The notes under the pieces: generated by a model
Told to the model about the DNA's origin: nothing
Databases searched by the model: none
The model's input: the letters and a program-made list of their open reading frames with translations, nothing else
Assembly: GCA_037176905.1 (NCBI GenBank)
Contig: JBBBWG010016779.1
Coordinates: 3,233-67,232, forward strand
Direction: 5' to 3'
Length of the DNA: 64,000 nt
Source: Azolla pinnata
Lineage: Eukaryota > Streptophyta > Polypodiopsida > Salviniales > Salviniaceae
In this document: positions 20,776 through 34,949 of the stretch, in pieces
Numbering within the stretch: the first letter of the stretch is position 1
Layout: each line of letters starts with the position of its first letter
Made by a program: the position numbers and the translations under genes

Positions 20776-23700
20776 TCATTCTTCCACTGGAGGGTCCACC
20801 CATCTCCCATGATCTTTGATCAATTGAATCAACGCATCAGTCGCCTTTTCCATCTCAATGGCTCTTTTTACAACTGTCTGTGAACCCCACCGACATGATT
20901 GTTGCGCCCATGGCATAATATGCAAAAAATTCAAGTGATCACAAATATCACTCACTAGCTTGTGTAATAGAAAATATGGCAAGAAAACTATCTTATTTAA
21001 CTGAAAAACAGAAAAAGAACTACCTCTTTTTTCACTGGAAATCGATCTAACCAACCATAACACTTTAGTAAAACATGATTAATTTATACCTTCCCAACGT
21101 AGAGGTCAATTTTGCCTGGTGCACCACCAACATAACCAAAATCAGCATCAGCCATTTCTCCAGGCCCATTTACTATGCAACCCATAATAGCAATCTGCAT
21201 ACAAACCATGCAATTTCATAAGTTCAAGAGCAGTTTCTCAGCTTTTAAGACGAGATGGTCCATTTGAATGATGAAGGATGAAACAACATTACCGAGACAC
21301 CAGGCAAATGTGATGTCTTCTCTCTGATTTCAGCACTAACGTCTTGTAAATCAAAGAGTGTGCGACCACAGGATGGACAGGAAACATATTCCTGTGTCAC
21401 AACAAATAAAGATATTTATTCATAAACCTTTTATGATGGACTTTTGAATTCAGTTTTCGCACAAGCATCTTTTATATTTACTATTTATCATATTGATGGA
21501 CTATTTTGTCAGGCAGGTTTAAACTTATCATGTCCATACTTTTACCAAACTTTAGTTCTGATAGCAGCAAGGCTTGGACCGATCTTGACTACACTGTGTA
21601 GTACAATGTTCCCGTTGAAGGCACATTCTAAGATATCTAATCTCGTATTCTAGTTGAAATTCCAGGCTGTTTTGGTATGTGTTACACGCATCTTAAACTA
21701 CAAAGAAGAATAAGAACAATGGACCACATACAGTCTTCGTGTTTCGCATCCGACAGCCCTGGAGCATGCCGAAAGCAGTTGTTCTGAGGAATTCAAACTC
21801 TTGGTCAGCGGCTTCTAAAAACACTCCATCTCCTAGGCCATCTACAAGCAAAGCACCAGCTTCACTTCCAGAAGATATGACAAGCTCATCCCTGCATATT
21901 GAAACCCAACGACCATAACATCAGGCAATGCATCCCCCATCTCATAAGTGTTGGAAAAGTCTCGAACCACCTTGTGTATATAAAACATATTTCCATCATG
22001 ATTCATTCTTCCCTTCTCCGATAACATGAAAAAGAAAGGTTTGAATGATTTTGAACCTTTCAACACCAGAGGCATATTCCAAATGATGGATTACTGGGAA
22101 GTTCAGTTTGTTCTCTTGAAGATATTCAAACAACCTGGTAAACATAAAAGGGCTATGTTATGAATGAAATCTCCTCTATTCGGGACGAATTTCCCATTTT
22201 CGGGTTCAAAGAGACTTTCATATGTTTTATATTAAAGCAGCCATAAAAATATCCACCTGCGAGACGCATGTACCCGGCTAACTTTCTCATCATCTCGTGG
22301 CAAATTCAACAATAGCATCACAAGGTCTGCACCCTTCAGCACAGACAACTCTTCATATGACTCATCTCCCCTAAGTGTTAAGGCAATTCGTGTCCCTGTC
22401 ATGCAAAGGAATTACTGTTCAGAAAACCAAAGGTTACCACCTTTTACTAAACAAAATATGTAGAAATTTACTACCTTCTGGTAATGATTTGTGAGAACCA
22501 GAAGATAATTCTTTTAAGGTGACAAGCACCATTGCATTTGGGAGAGGCTTTGACAGTTGCTCAGACAGAGGAGTTAAGACTCCCATGCTTATGTCTATGA
22601 GCCGCTTGATCGCCAATCTCTATATACAGTGGCAATAAAATGAAAGCCAATATATCATTGGAACCCAGAGTTTATGTGAATGAACACTGAACAGTCTAGA
22701 AAACAGGCAATGCTTATCTGCATTCTGTATGTGGGGTGGGAGATGACTGTGCGGCCAAAACTAATGAGTTCGTTGAATCTAGTGAATATGCATTCTTTTT
22801 TAAGCACTACTGGAAGCAGAAACATCCATGCATACATTTATGAAACAACACAAACCAGCACAATTTTCAAACTTTATTCACTGATTGCTACGTTTTTGCA
22901 AACATTACCATTCAGAAAGTTATGTTGGTTATTTCATCACACTCATGTAATATACCGGCCATTACCAACAATTTTCAAAGGAGTTTCAAAGAAATAAGTA
23001 TATTGATTTTACTACAACCCTTGGGGGTCGAGTAGAGAGAAAAAAAACGAGGGAGAGAGGGAGAGAGTACAGCTTCTTTATCTTCAACTGGAGGCAGCTG
23101 TCGAAGCAGTATAGTGTCAACCGTTGCAAGATCCTATTATATATATTACATTCATCTCAAAAGATGTTCCACAGAGCATATGATTTGATGAAAATGAAAT
23201 CTTGGTACCTCATACCTTAAATGGCATTCCGACTATCAGCTTAGTTGCCAAGGATTTATACAGCAGCTCAGGTTTCTGATTAGATGAGCATCAAACCAAA
23301 TAAGATTAGAGAAGAAAATATGGTATATGAACCCAAAAACCTAAGACTGACATTCAGTACTTGGGGAAGAGAAAGAAAGCATACCTTCAGCTGGTCAAGA
23401 GAAACTGCCATAAGCACAGAACCATCACGATGAAGTACACCTCTGTAATCAACTTTGTCACCCTGAAAAATATTGAAGAATTTAAAGGGTGAAATACCAC
23501 ATGTACTCTGCTATAAAACGTTTCGAATGCACACCTCCCGTTGGGCTGGAAGCTCTCCTGTTCGTCTTTGGAAATCAAAATACAACCGATGCTTCTCCTC
23601 AAATGGATCCTTGCAAAGAAGAAGAATACATCTTTTTGGTCATTAGATAACATGACTTGATAGAAATGAAATACAAAAACCCTTCACTCGAACATAAAAA

Positions 23701-26700
23701 ACAATGTCTGCCATGTCAAGCATGATATTATATTAAATTCAATCTTATAAATAAATTACCACTCCTTTCTGAAGTCGATTTGCTGTCATACCGATATTTG
23801 CTAGCATTGTACAAGGATTAATCTCATACTCAGGTTCTTCTGTGAGAGATACTCGAATAGTGTCCCCAAGCCCATCCTATGCAAAAAACAAGTGACTGCT
23901 TGTTTCAGACAGGACAATCCGTTGTTGCCCGTAAGTTCATTGTAATAACTTTTGGACAAAACATGAAGGTATCATCCCTAGCCTTTCGGCTATTTACTAT
24001 AATACCTCGTAGTGCTCAGATTTTCACAAAATACCCCTATCTACCTGTAAATGTTTGTCTTAGATATGGTTACTCTGATAGTCCAGAAACAATATGGGGT
24101 ATTCTGATTGTCTGGAAGAATGTGGGACATTCTGATAAATCGTGGAAAATGAGGCATATTTGGATGGTTTTTCTTTATGTTTTTTCATTCATATGGACCA
24201 TGAATTCTTTTAAAGTAACTCAAGACATTGAGTGTATCAGCATAAACTCCATTCTTAACCTGTAGAAGTGCTCCAATACCAATGGCAGATTTCATTCTGC
24301 CATCTTCACCCTCACCAGCTTCTGTAACTCCCAAATGCAAAGGATAATCCCAACCTAACACGTTCATCTCTGCAACTAACAACCGATATGCTTGGACCAT
24401 CACCACAGGGTTGCTAGCTTTCATGGAAAACACGAAATTGTGATAGTCCATCTTTCGACAAATGCGTGCAAATTCGAACGCCGATTCTACCTGAAATTTC
24501 ATACATGATAGTCCCAAGTATAATTCAGATGTACAAGTGTGTTTGTATGTATAGCCATATTTATTTTCCAGGACCCAGGTAGGAAGTAAATACAAGATCT
24601 TAACAGAATATTCTGAGTAACATACCATTCCCCGAGGAGAATCCCCATAATAACTCATTATACGATCTGAAAGGCTACCATGATTTGTGCCAATGCGCAT
24701 CGCACGTCCATATTTCTTGCATTTTTCTACTAGTGGTGTAAACACCTAAATGGAAGAAAACGCTTCAGAGTCTTTTAATTTCGACCTAATGTTACATGCA
24801 TACAGTGATCAAAACTCATATCTAGAAAAACATTTGTTAAGGTAATCGTGTATAGTGAACATATTCAATAGACTGACCCTGACCTGTTCAATGTGTTGAA
24901 GTTCTTCTGCATAATCCTCTTCAGTGAATTCCAAAGTCTCAAACTTTGCCCGACGATCAGCTACATGTAGACATATATATCAATCAAGCTAGAATAAAAC
25001 AGACAGAATATTACGTTATAAAAATAGTTACTTTCCTCATTGACAAGCAAAAGATCACATACCAAAGTTGCCAGGGTTAATTCGAATCTTATCAAAACAT
25101 TCAGAAACCCGCAAAGCAACTGAAGGAGCAAAGTGAATATCTGCAACTAAAGGTATTGGGTACCTGGACGCATAAAATGAGTTAATATATCAAAAGGTTG
25201 GATAGAATATTACTCGGCAACATAAAATTGAAGCTTTCGGCCACACATGGTACATAGCTATGCTACATATTTGTCATATCATTTAGTGTGTTTTTTGATA
25301 TGTACATGAAAGGAGTCAACAAGGTGATTATTCTTTTTACCATTGCCCAGATTGACTGATTAACTCTGTTCCTCAACCTTGGGTCAACACATTCATGTGT
25401 GAAAGAATGCATTCAAGAGAATAGTATTTCACGTGTTGATTTGGAGAAACAACTCACCCATTTTGCACAAGTGTGTCTTTGATTTCATAACAAGCATCGG
25501 CCTCTCGCTTCCCTTGCACTGTGATTCGGACAAAGTCTGCCCCTTTATCAGCAATTCTCATGACCTACAAACGCAGAAGCCTTCCAACATCAGATGTCAT
25601 AATATTAGTGTCAAATCTCAAACTGTCTAATAGGACCAAATACTCTTCTTCATTAGTTTCTGAAATTGACTTCATAACCAGACATTTTTAGCACCAGTAC
25701 GTTGGATATGATCTACTGCAGAAAGCATAATATGAGGGTCAAATCCAAAACTCTCCAGAAAGGAACCAAGTTGTATCTCCACTAGCTTCTGGAGATTTGT
25801 GTTCATTAACAAAAAACAAATCGATATATTCTAGCACTAACACATTGGATGCAATCAATATCATGTTAGCCTCTTCTCACCATGTAGGCGTACCTATAAA
25901 TTTGAGATACAAACATATGCTATCCCTTTCTTCTACAGTGAGGTATTAACATGTTTAAATATCCATGATAAGAGTAAACGTTTCCTCCTAATGGTACTAT
26001 TGGGATTAAGTATATTTATGTAACTTATAAAACAGGGAAAACCTGCAAAATGCCCGAGTTTTTTGTCCTCTCTCCAGATGATCATTAGGTCTTGATTCCT
26101 TTCCAAATGCCAATGGCCAAGCCCCGAAAGAGAGAGAAATGGAATAGAGTGGAACACATAGCTGCTCAAGTAAATATGTGCTTATGCATAAAACATCAAA
26201 TAGCAAATGTAAGTTTTCCCAAGAGGAGGTTGATCAAGGGCATTTCAGGAAATAATGGAACATCAGGGAACTTCATCTTCCTTAATTAAAACAAATGCAG
26301 GTGAGCACAATATCTATATGTTTTCTGGCACCACACGGAGCGCATGGAAATGCATAGGTCCAATCAAGGACGTCCTCCACATTCATTCGTGGATAATAAG
26401 TGGTCAACGATTGGTATACATGGTCAATCATGACTATGCATGCTCAATCAAGGATATATGCGGTCGATCATGTATGGTCAATCGTGGAGTTAGGTGTTCA
26501 ATCACATGTCGTAAGTCTGTTCGATCAGACTGATAAAGGGTATCCATGCAGTTATGGTTAAGCAGCTTATAGATAATGAGATACCTGATCTACTGTAGCT
26601 TTCACATCAGTGGTATCAGTAGTGGTCATGGTCTGGACACGGATTGGATGCTCACTCCCGAGGGCCACATTGCCCACCATCACGGTTCGAGTCTTTCTCC

Positions 26701-27430
26701 TCACTGTCTTGTGAGTTGCTTCACAATACCTCTGCCTTGGAACTAATCACAAAAAAAAAACACAAGAAAATTGAAGCAAAAAGAAAAAGAAGAAGATGAG
26801 AAGAAAGTGATCTTATCCCTTAAAATCGAAGAAGAGAAAAACATCTTCCTTGAGCTATTGCATGTCTGAAAAAAAATGCGGTCTGAAGATGCTAACTATA
26901 GATCAGATTCAGGAAAGCTTACTGAAGCATTACTTCTTGAGCTCTGGCATGTAAAAAAGGGGAAAGAAATCGTTGCCCATTACTCCTTACCTCGTAAAGA
27001 AAGATCTTAGGCGAGCTATGTATCAGAACTATTTCAACACTTCTACTCTATGAGATATGACATGTAAAGGACTTGTGATAGGAATCATCGGCAACAACGT
27101 TCCGTCCTTGGCAAAGAAAGGCCTTATGTGAACAGTGTACCACACCCTTTGAAGCTTCCATGCTAGTGGAAACACCGAATTTCATCGCGATCCAGGAGTA
27201 GAAAACTGACCTAGCAGAGGAATTGGGGAAGTGGGCGCCTCTGCTGTATCTGCTCCTTGGTTCCGCACTCGAGATGGGCGGAGACGGAACTTCCTCTTGG
27301 AAAGGTAGGAGCTTCTTGTTGTGGTGGTGGCTTTCGAGGCCCAGAGATGGCCGAGCTTTGATCCGCCCAGAGGCAAATCTTCCATCTTCCGCAACCCAGA
27401 GAAGGGATTAGCGAGAGAAGAAGAAGCCAT
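20776..27430 (-). CDS. HDS: 4-hydroxy-3-methylbut-2-enyl diphosphate synthase, plastid (HDS/IspG)
   Basis: A [4Fe-4S] enzyme of the plastid MEP pathway that reduces MEcPP to HMBPP using ferredoxin. The 19 exons, in transcript order, are 27430-27211, 26742-26585, 25564-25458, 25163-25063, 24960-24884, 24745-24626, 24490-24260, 23876-23760, 23609-23535, 23462-23385, 23275-23216, 23133-23071, 22619-22475, 22395-22257, 22134-22057, 21891-21732, 21391-21293, 21194-21090, 20877-20776. All join in frame to 744 residues (Arabidopsis 741). An N-terminal transit peptide ([15 protein letters not shown]) is followed by [20 protein letters not shown], the TIM barrel ([41 protein letters not shown]), the plant insert, and the iron-sulfur domain with C648-P-S-C651, C682 and E689 (GCIVNGPGE). 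The start at 27430 was preferred to an in-frame ATG at 27466 because it gives a typical transit peptide. No key residue is missing. Confidence 0.96.
26300..26540. repeat. GGTCAATCATG-like repeats in HDS intron 2
   Basis: This intron holds several degenerate copies of (T/C)(A/G)GTCAATCATG and GTCGATCATG spaced about 25-35 bp apart. They resemble the GATCGATC-type clusters elsewhere in the window. No function is apparent. Confidence 0.45.
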
Positions 27431-27659
27431 GGGCAATTCGGAGATGGCGATCCAAGCACAACACACAGCTCAGGGGAGAGAGATGAACCGGAATGGAATG
27501 GGAAGGATGATCTGTTGAGGAGTCTGTCAGAGTCTGGGAGCTTTCTTCATCAGCAATTGGGCCGGATTTTCCTTTCTATCCACAGCGCCTTTTCTCTGAT
27601 CTTTTTTCGTCACGAGGCCTCTTTTTCTCTAATCTTTTTCAGAGATGTCACTTCTCCAA

Positions 27660-27930
27660 AATTAGGGTTAGGGTTAAGGATTAAGGGTTAGGGTTAAGGG
27701 TTAGGGTTTAGGGTTAAGGGTTAGGGTTTAGGGTTAAGGCTAGGGTTTAGGGTTTAGGGTTAGGGTTTAGGGTTTAGGGTTTAGGGTTAGGGCTAGGGTT
27801 AGGATTTAGGGTTAGAAGTTAGGGTTAGGGTTAGGACTTAGGGCTAGGGTTTAGGGTTAGGGTTAGGATTTAGGGCTTAGGGTTAGGGCTAGGGTTAGGG
27901 CTAGGGTTAGGATTAGGGTTAGGGTTTTCT
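27660..27930 (+). repeat. Interstitial telomere-like array upstream of HDS
   Basis: About 270 bp of TTAGGG and TTTAGGG units with occasional AAGGG, GCTAGGG and GATTTAGGG variants, all in one orientation on the plus strand. It begins 230 bp upstream of the HDS start codon. Mixed six- and seven-base units and interspersed errors mark it as an old interstitial array rather than a chromosome end. Confidence 0.92.
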
Positions 27931-28067
27931 TAGCACATTCACATTGGCTTCATAGATCGAAGGTCGGTGGTTCGAGCCTTGCTTCCATCGTCCTGACGAA
28001 ATCTATTCGAAACCCCATCACTCCTGTTCCGCTTAGCTCGCGATTAAATGAGAGCATTTGGGTTTTC

Positions 28068-28331
28068 TGTTCCGATGCAATCTGATTCCGGCATTGATCC
28101 CCATTGTTCGATTCTGCCCCGTTTGCCTCGTGCCTCAACCGGTTCAAGCCTGTGCGTTTTATGATCTGATCAGTGCAATTCAATCTGGGCATCGATCTGG
28201 TTCGTTCCTGCTCCTTCCTTTGGCTTGTGCCTCAACCTGTTCCAGCCTATGGGGTTTTTATGATCTGATCAGCGCCATTCGATCTGCCATTGACCCTGTT
28301 CGATTCTACTCCTTTTCCTTGTGTGCCTCAA
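28068..28331. repeat. 97-99 bp tandem repeat running into a gap
   Basis: Nearly three units are seen: TGATCTGATCAG recurs at 28162 and 28261, and TGCCTCAA recurs at 28131, 28228 and 28324. Each unit also has a (T/C)TCGATTCTGC-like segment. The last copy is cut by the N run. Confidence 0.8.
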
Positions 28332-28431
28332 NNNNNNNNNNNNNNNNNNNNNNNNNNNNNNNNNNNNNNNNNNNNNNNNNNNNNNNNNNNNNNNNNNNNN
28401 NNNNNNNNNNNNNNNNNNNNNNNNNNNNNNN
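28332..28431. other. Assembly gap of 100 N
   Basis: Exactly 100 undetermined bases, the usual placeholder for a gap of unknown size. It lies in the third unit of a 97-99 bp tandem repeat, so the missing sequence is probably more copies of that repeat. Confidence 0.98.
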
Positions 28432-30542
28432 CGCTCTCGATCGCAACATTCATCGGCAAAGTCCTCAACTCATGACCGCTTCTTATTCCCACCACATGCT
28501 ACGCATGGAAAAAACGTTTTTTTTTCCTTGGCCTCTTGACTCGTATTTGCATCTTCATCGACCACTGTACAGAAAAAAAAAACAGAACAAGAAAACAAAA
28601 GCAGGCATTACGAGATGCTTGAACCGTTCTTTGTTTTAATTAAATCGGTGATGGCAACAAGGCCTCCTTTGTTTCACATCGGCTATTGTGTCACGTGATC
28701 AAAACTGTTTTCACTACTAAGCATTTTATGGTATTTCTCATCAGTGCATTTTCACTACTAAGCATTTTATGGGAATTATTAGCTACGTCTGTAATGTGAG
28801 AAGTATGGAAGTCTAGACGTTATACCTATTTTTTAGAATGTTATTATTCATGCAGTTATGGGTTCAAGTAATTAATGTTTTGAGAATTGAATATTAAGCC
28901 ATTCAAGGTAGTTCAGGATCTACAGTTTTATGAAGCTTAACATCTCAAGATTATTGGAAACGTACTCATCTAATTTCTGTAGTTAATGGGATTGTAAGAT
29001 AGATTTTCGATCCCTCTAAATGGCTATATCCGCCACCCATTATTTCATTGATCATTTTTAAGATTCCAATATGCCCTATGTATTGACTTTACGAATGTTT
29101 TATTCTTAATTAATGAAAGGATTCTTTCTTGGAAGAGAAAAAAAAAGCCTCGATCGCTCAACTTAACTTTGAGTTGAGACTTTTTATTTTCTTCAAATCA
29201 GATCTAATCCTCTCGATAAAGATGTTAAGGAGTTTTTTTCTTTTTGGGCACTGCAAGTGTTGGCAATTGAACAATTTCAAGTATTGTTGCCAAGAGAGCA
29301 CTCAAATGATGTTAAGGACTTATATATTCTGCAATTCAAGGATTGTCAATTGAATGATTCCAAGTATTGTTGCCAAGAGAGCACTAAAATGTTTGGCTGT
29401 AATACTTTTGAACATTTAAACCCCTTGGCTATGAGCTCTCATTTCTCACATCTTCCCTAGAATGATCCTCTGCAACGGTTCCATATTTGTAGTATTATTC
29501 AGACAACATCTCCATATTTATTTGTGATAATGAATCAATAAGTAGCTCTAATAAAAGGTGGACATATTCAGGCAAGAGTGACATTTTATGTTGGCGTTTG
29601 TCCATCGATGAACATGTTTGTAACTAATTGATTTGGGGTAGACCACATCCAATGTGATAGGTCTCCGTGATTGATAATTTTTTTATACAATCTGAAGAAA
29701 GGCCCACAAGACAATTTCCACTTTTACGCATCAATCACAGGACATTCATAACAATTAGCAGCTAATAACAGTTAAGGGTTGTGATTAAAACTAGACCAGA
29801 AAGTCAACGTCTAACTCATCCATAAAGAGGAATAATGCATAGCAAAAGAACAAAGAATAAAACTCCTTTCCTATGCAACCTTTCTTGAACTTTCTTTTGG
29901 GCCACATGTTGGTTGGCATAGAATGCAAAATCAGCATGCAAATGAATTCTATAACATTATTTCAATACCATTTTATTATTTGGCACACATGCATCCTCAT
30001 ATCAGTTGACTAGAACCATTTAGGTGATTGGGAATCAATATGAGATTCGGATTAAGAATCATTTGATGAAGCAAATGAAATATAAAACTACAACGGGAAA
30101 TCTAATGTCAAAATTAATGCATATAACAAGAAAATTCCCTGCAAATATCCAGATAATCTAGCCATTAACCATCTCTGATACTAACCTTGATAGTTATAAC
30201 TGGTAATGCCGGGATTACTACAAAATTCCGATAGATTTTAATCCATCACACAAACACAAGAATATCCCTTTACGAACCTAGACAGCTTCACCTGCTTGCC
30301 ACACAGTCTTCACTACACTGTCGACAGTTAATGCACTCAGCACGAAAACAAGTAATTGATTAGGATCGGAGAATACGATTGTAAGAAATTTTTAACAACA
30401 AGATTTTATGCCTGTTATTCCAATTTGCTTTGAGCATCAGTGCGAGGGGTTAAGAATCGGTGAGACAAATTTTCATTGCTGCAAATGAGCAAAAATACAC
30501 AGAAGAGTCTATTTTTGAACATGAATTGAAATCAAGGCCAGA
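28432..30542. other. Intergenic with small duplications
   Basis: AT-rich and without a recognisable gene. Two short duplications are visible: TTTTCACTACTAAGCATTTT at 28708 and 28749 (period 41), and CAAGTATTGTTGCCAAGAGA at 29278 and 29361 (period 83), the latter within flanking GATTGTCAATTGAA-like similarity. The far end holds the 3' UTR of the E2 gene. Confidence 0.6.
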
Positions 30543-32456
<1,914 letters not shown>

Positions 32457-32800
32457 GCGAAGGACAGAATAGGGAGCAGCAAAAGAAAGAAAGGAACAAA
32501 AAGGAAGAAGGAGGAGAAGTTTGGGCAGATCTAAGACAAATTCCCTGAAGTGGGCGATGTTAGGGTTTGGGATGGAGGCAATTTGGGGTGTTCAGGAGGG
32601 GGAGGAGATGGAGGGGATGAAGAGAGATGGAGATGGAGGAAGGAAGAAAAATCGCCCAACAAAGGGGAATGGTCAAGGAAAGAAGAAGGTCGTTTTGGTG
32701 GGCGATTTGGCTAATGCCATTCTTATGAACAAAGAAAGAATTTCTATGCTTTGAGGGCATGTGTGCAATAAGGAATTTATACACTTAAGAACCGATTGCG

Positions 32801-32965
32801 GTGTTCTTCGTTCGTTGGGGGGTATAATCGTGCGATTTATCGAGCTTTCCGCATGGTGTTCTTCGAGTCATTGGGGGTATAATCGTGTGATTTATCAAGC
32901 TTTTCGTGCGGTGTTCTTCATTCGTTGGGGGCATAATCGTGTGATTTTATCGAACTTTCCGTGCT
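32801..32965. repeat. 55-bp tandem repeat, three copies
   Basis: GTGTTCTTCG begins units at 32801, 32856 and 32911. Each unit contains GGGGGTATAATCGTG and ATTTATCGAGCTTTCCG-like segments. The copies differ by several substitutions. The array lies about 350 bp upstream of the E2 start codon on the opposite side of its leader, and is followed by a short GGTGGTGG run at 32981-33006. Confidence 0.88.
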
Positions 32966-34949
32966 ACTTCAATGATCGATGTGGTGGTGGTGGTGGGGGT
33001 GGTGGTGCTAATACTCTTCGACGACGTCAGATTCCGATCGGGCCTTGATTCTCAGAGCGATTCAGTCCTCATCGATTGATTCTGTTTTCGCCATGCCGGA
33101 TCTACAGATCTATAGATCCATCTTCTCTCTTTCACGGCGTTTGGCTTTTTTTCTGCCAACTTGCGAAATCGAATCTGGCCCCAAGGTTTGCATCCTTGCT
33201 TTCTGAGAACCATGATCATGTGCTTGCCGGCTAAGCAAAACCTCCCTTCTTCTGACATCTGTTCATCTTCTGGATCAGGCATATGCCCCAACTCAGCAAG
33301 GACTTTGATGCTTGACGTTCGACTCAAGCCTGCTGCTTGCATTGCTTTTCAACCCACTACAACGTTCCGATACCCATCACAGCCGACATGAGGCGAATCC
33401 GATTCTACAACATCTTCCCATCTGCATAACAACCAAAGTCACCTATAGATGAATCTAATAGATGGACATCACAGCCATTATCTGGCCCGACCCGATGCAT
33501 GGTCATGCACCACATGTATAATACACACAACGGGTTGAGTATCATATTGCAAGCATCTCTATTGCAAACTTTGTCGAAAATGACCCACTGAAACTTGTGT
33601 TTGAATTCTGTTGCGACAACAGGAAAGATTCATGCATTTGGCATACCTTCCATAAGTTGTGTTGCATACAATGTCTTGTTTACCACCCTTGCAAGGGAAG
33701 CATTTGCAAGTCGTGACAAGCCTTGATGCAAAAAGCTTTTTCTCCCTTGATCTGATTCACAACCTTACCTTTGAATGCAAGTAAGAATTAATCAGGTCTC
33801 TATGCTCGACAACGCTATTAATCAATTAGACATCATCATCATCATCTCAGTAAAAGACTATTTCATATCATGCTGGGCTCACCGCTTCAGTGTTATCCAT
33901 CGGAAACACACCGCCATTCAACACTCGGTGAAAGATTAACCATGACAAAATGACAAAGAAGATATGCTATTGTAAGGACAGAATGGAAGGCAGATAAGGC
34001 TCAAAATCCTCATCTTTGCAAAAGTAGGAAAAGAAATTGCAAGGTCATCTTGCAAAATGGTCTACAATGACTGCTACTAATCAAGGAATTTGATGCTGGA
34101 CCTCTAGATCGGCAATTAGCACAAAGGCTAGAGACACCGACTTTGAACAATCATCTGACATCTTTATTTAAGACAAAAGCAAAGATCATTACAATCTTGA
34201 AAAAAGGCCAAGAAAGTTGGCCTAGATGTCATGTGACTTTGTATATACACATTAGTTTCTGTATTTACTGATACAATAGGCATAACAGAAAGAAAGAACA
34301 AGATTGTACCTGTTGGCTTGGGTCCTTGATAAGTTAGTGTTTGAACTCCATCCCTCGGTCTCTTATTGAGAGAAAGAAAACAAATGTCGAAATAATTGTC
34401 TTCATATCCATTCAATGAACAGCTCTTCTATTCTTCTCATTCTTCTTCTTCTTCTTCTTCTTCTTCTTCTTCTTCTTCTTCTTCTTCTTCTTTGCACCAG
34501 CTGTAAGAGTCTGTCCAACAGATCAAGTCTCCAGTTCTTTTGCATGGCTTCTGCTCTTCTTATTTCATCACTAATTTCGAATCTTGAACATCTTCGAATG
34601 GTGTCTTTGCCTTTGGAAGTACTAGAATGCTGGTGAGAAAAAGTCTAAATGCTTCTGTTTTCCTCATAACTGCATTTCACATTACAACGGTCTCTAAATA
34701 TCATGCCTTTGGGCTCTCAAGGGAACACTGATGAATTGTAGTTTCTATCACATTCTATTGGAGGCAGCTGTTGCATTTTCACCAGATTGCTTCATTTACT
34801 TCTGGATGTTCACTATATGACTGAATCTCTCGCCTCACTATGTGCTGGTTATATCCTTAGGAAAGATTATCAAAGGCATACCTTTGAGGCCCTATCATCG
34901 ATGCAAGCTGCTTTCCATAGAAGCATCCATAGTAGGACTCCACAATTCA
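32966..34949. other. Intergenic between E2 and CRP1-like gene
   Basis: No convincing gene. A 96-codon minus-strand frame (33052-33342) has no recognisable domain. A (TTC)n microsatellite of about 56 bp lies at 34437-34492. The far end holds the CRP1-like 3' UTR. Confidence 0.55.

Noticed and set aside
33052-33342. 96-codon minus-strand frame
   Set aside because: No domain or repeat pattern; isolated between two well-defined genes and without splice context.
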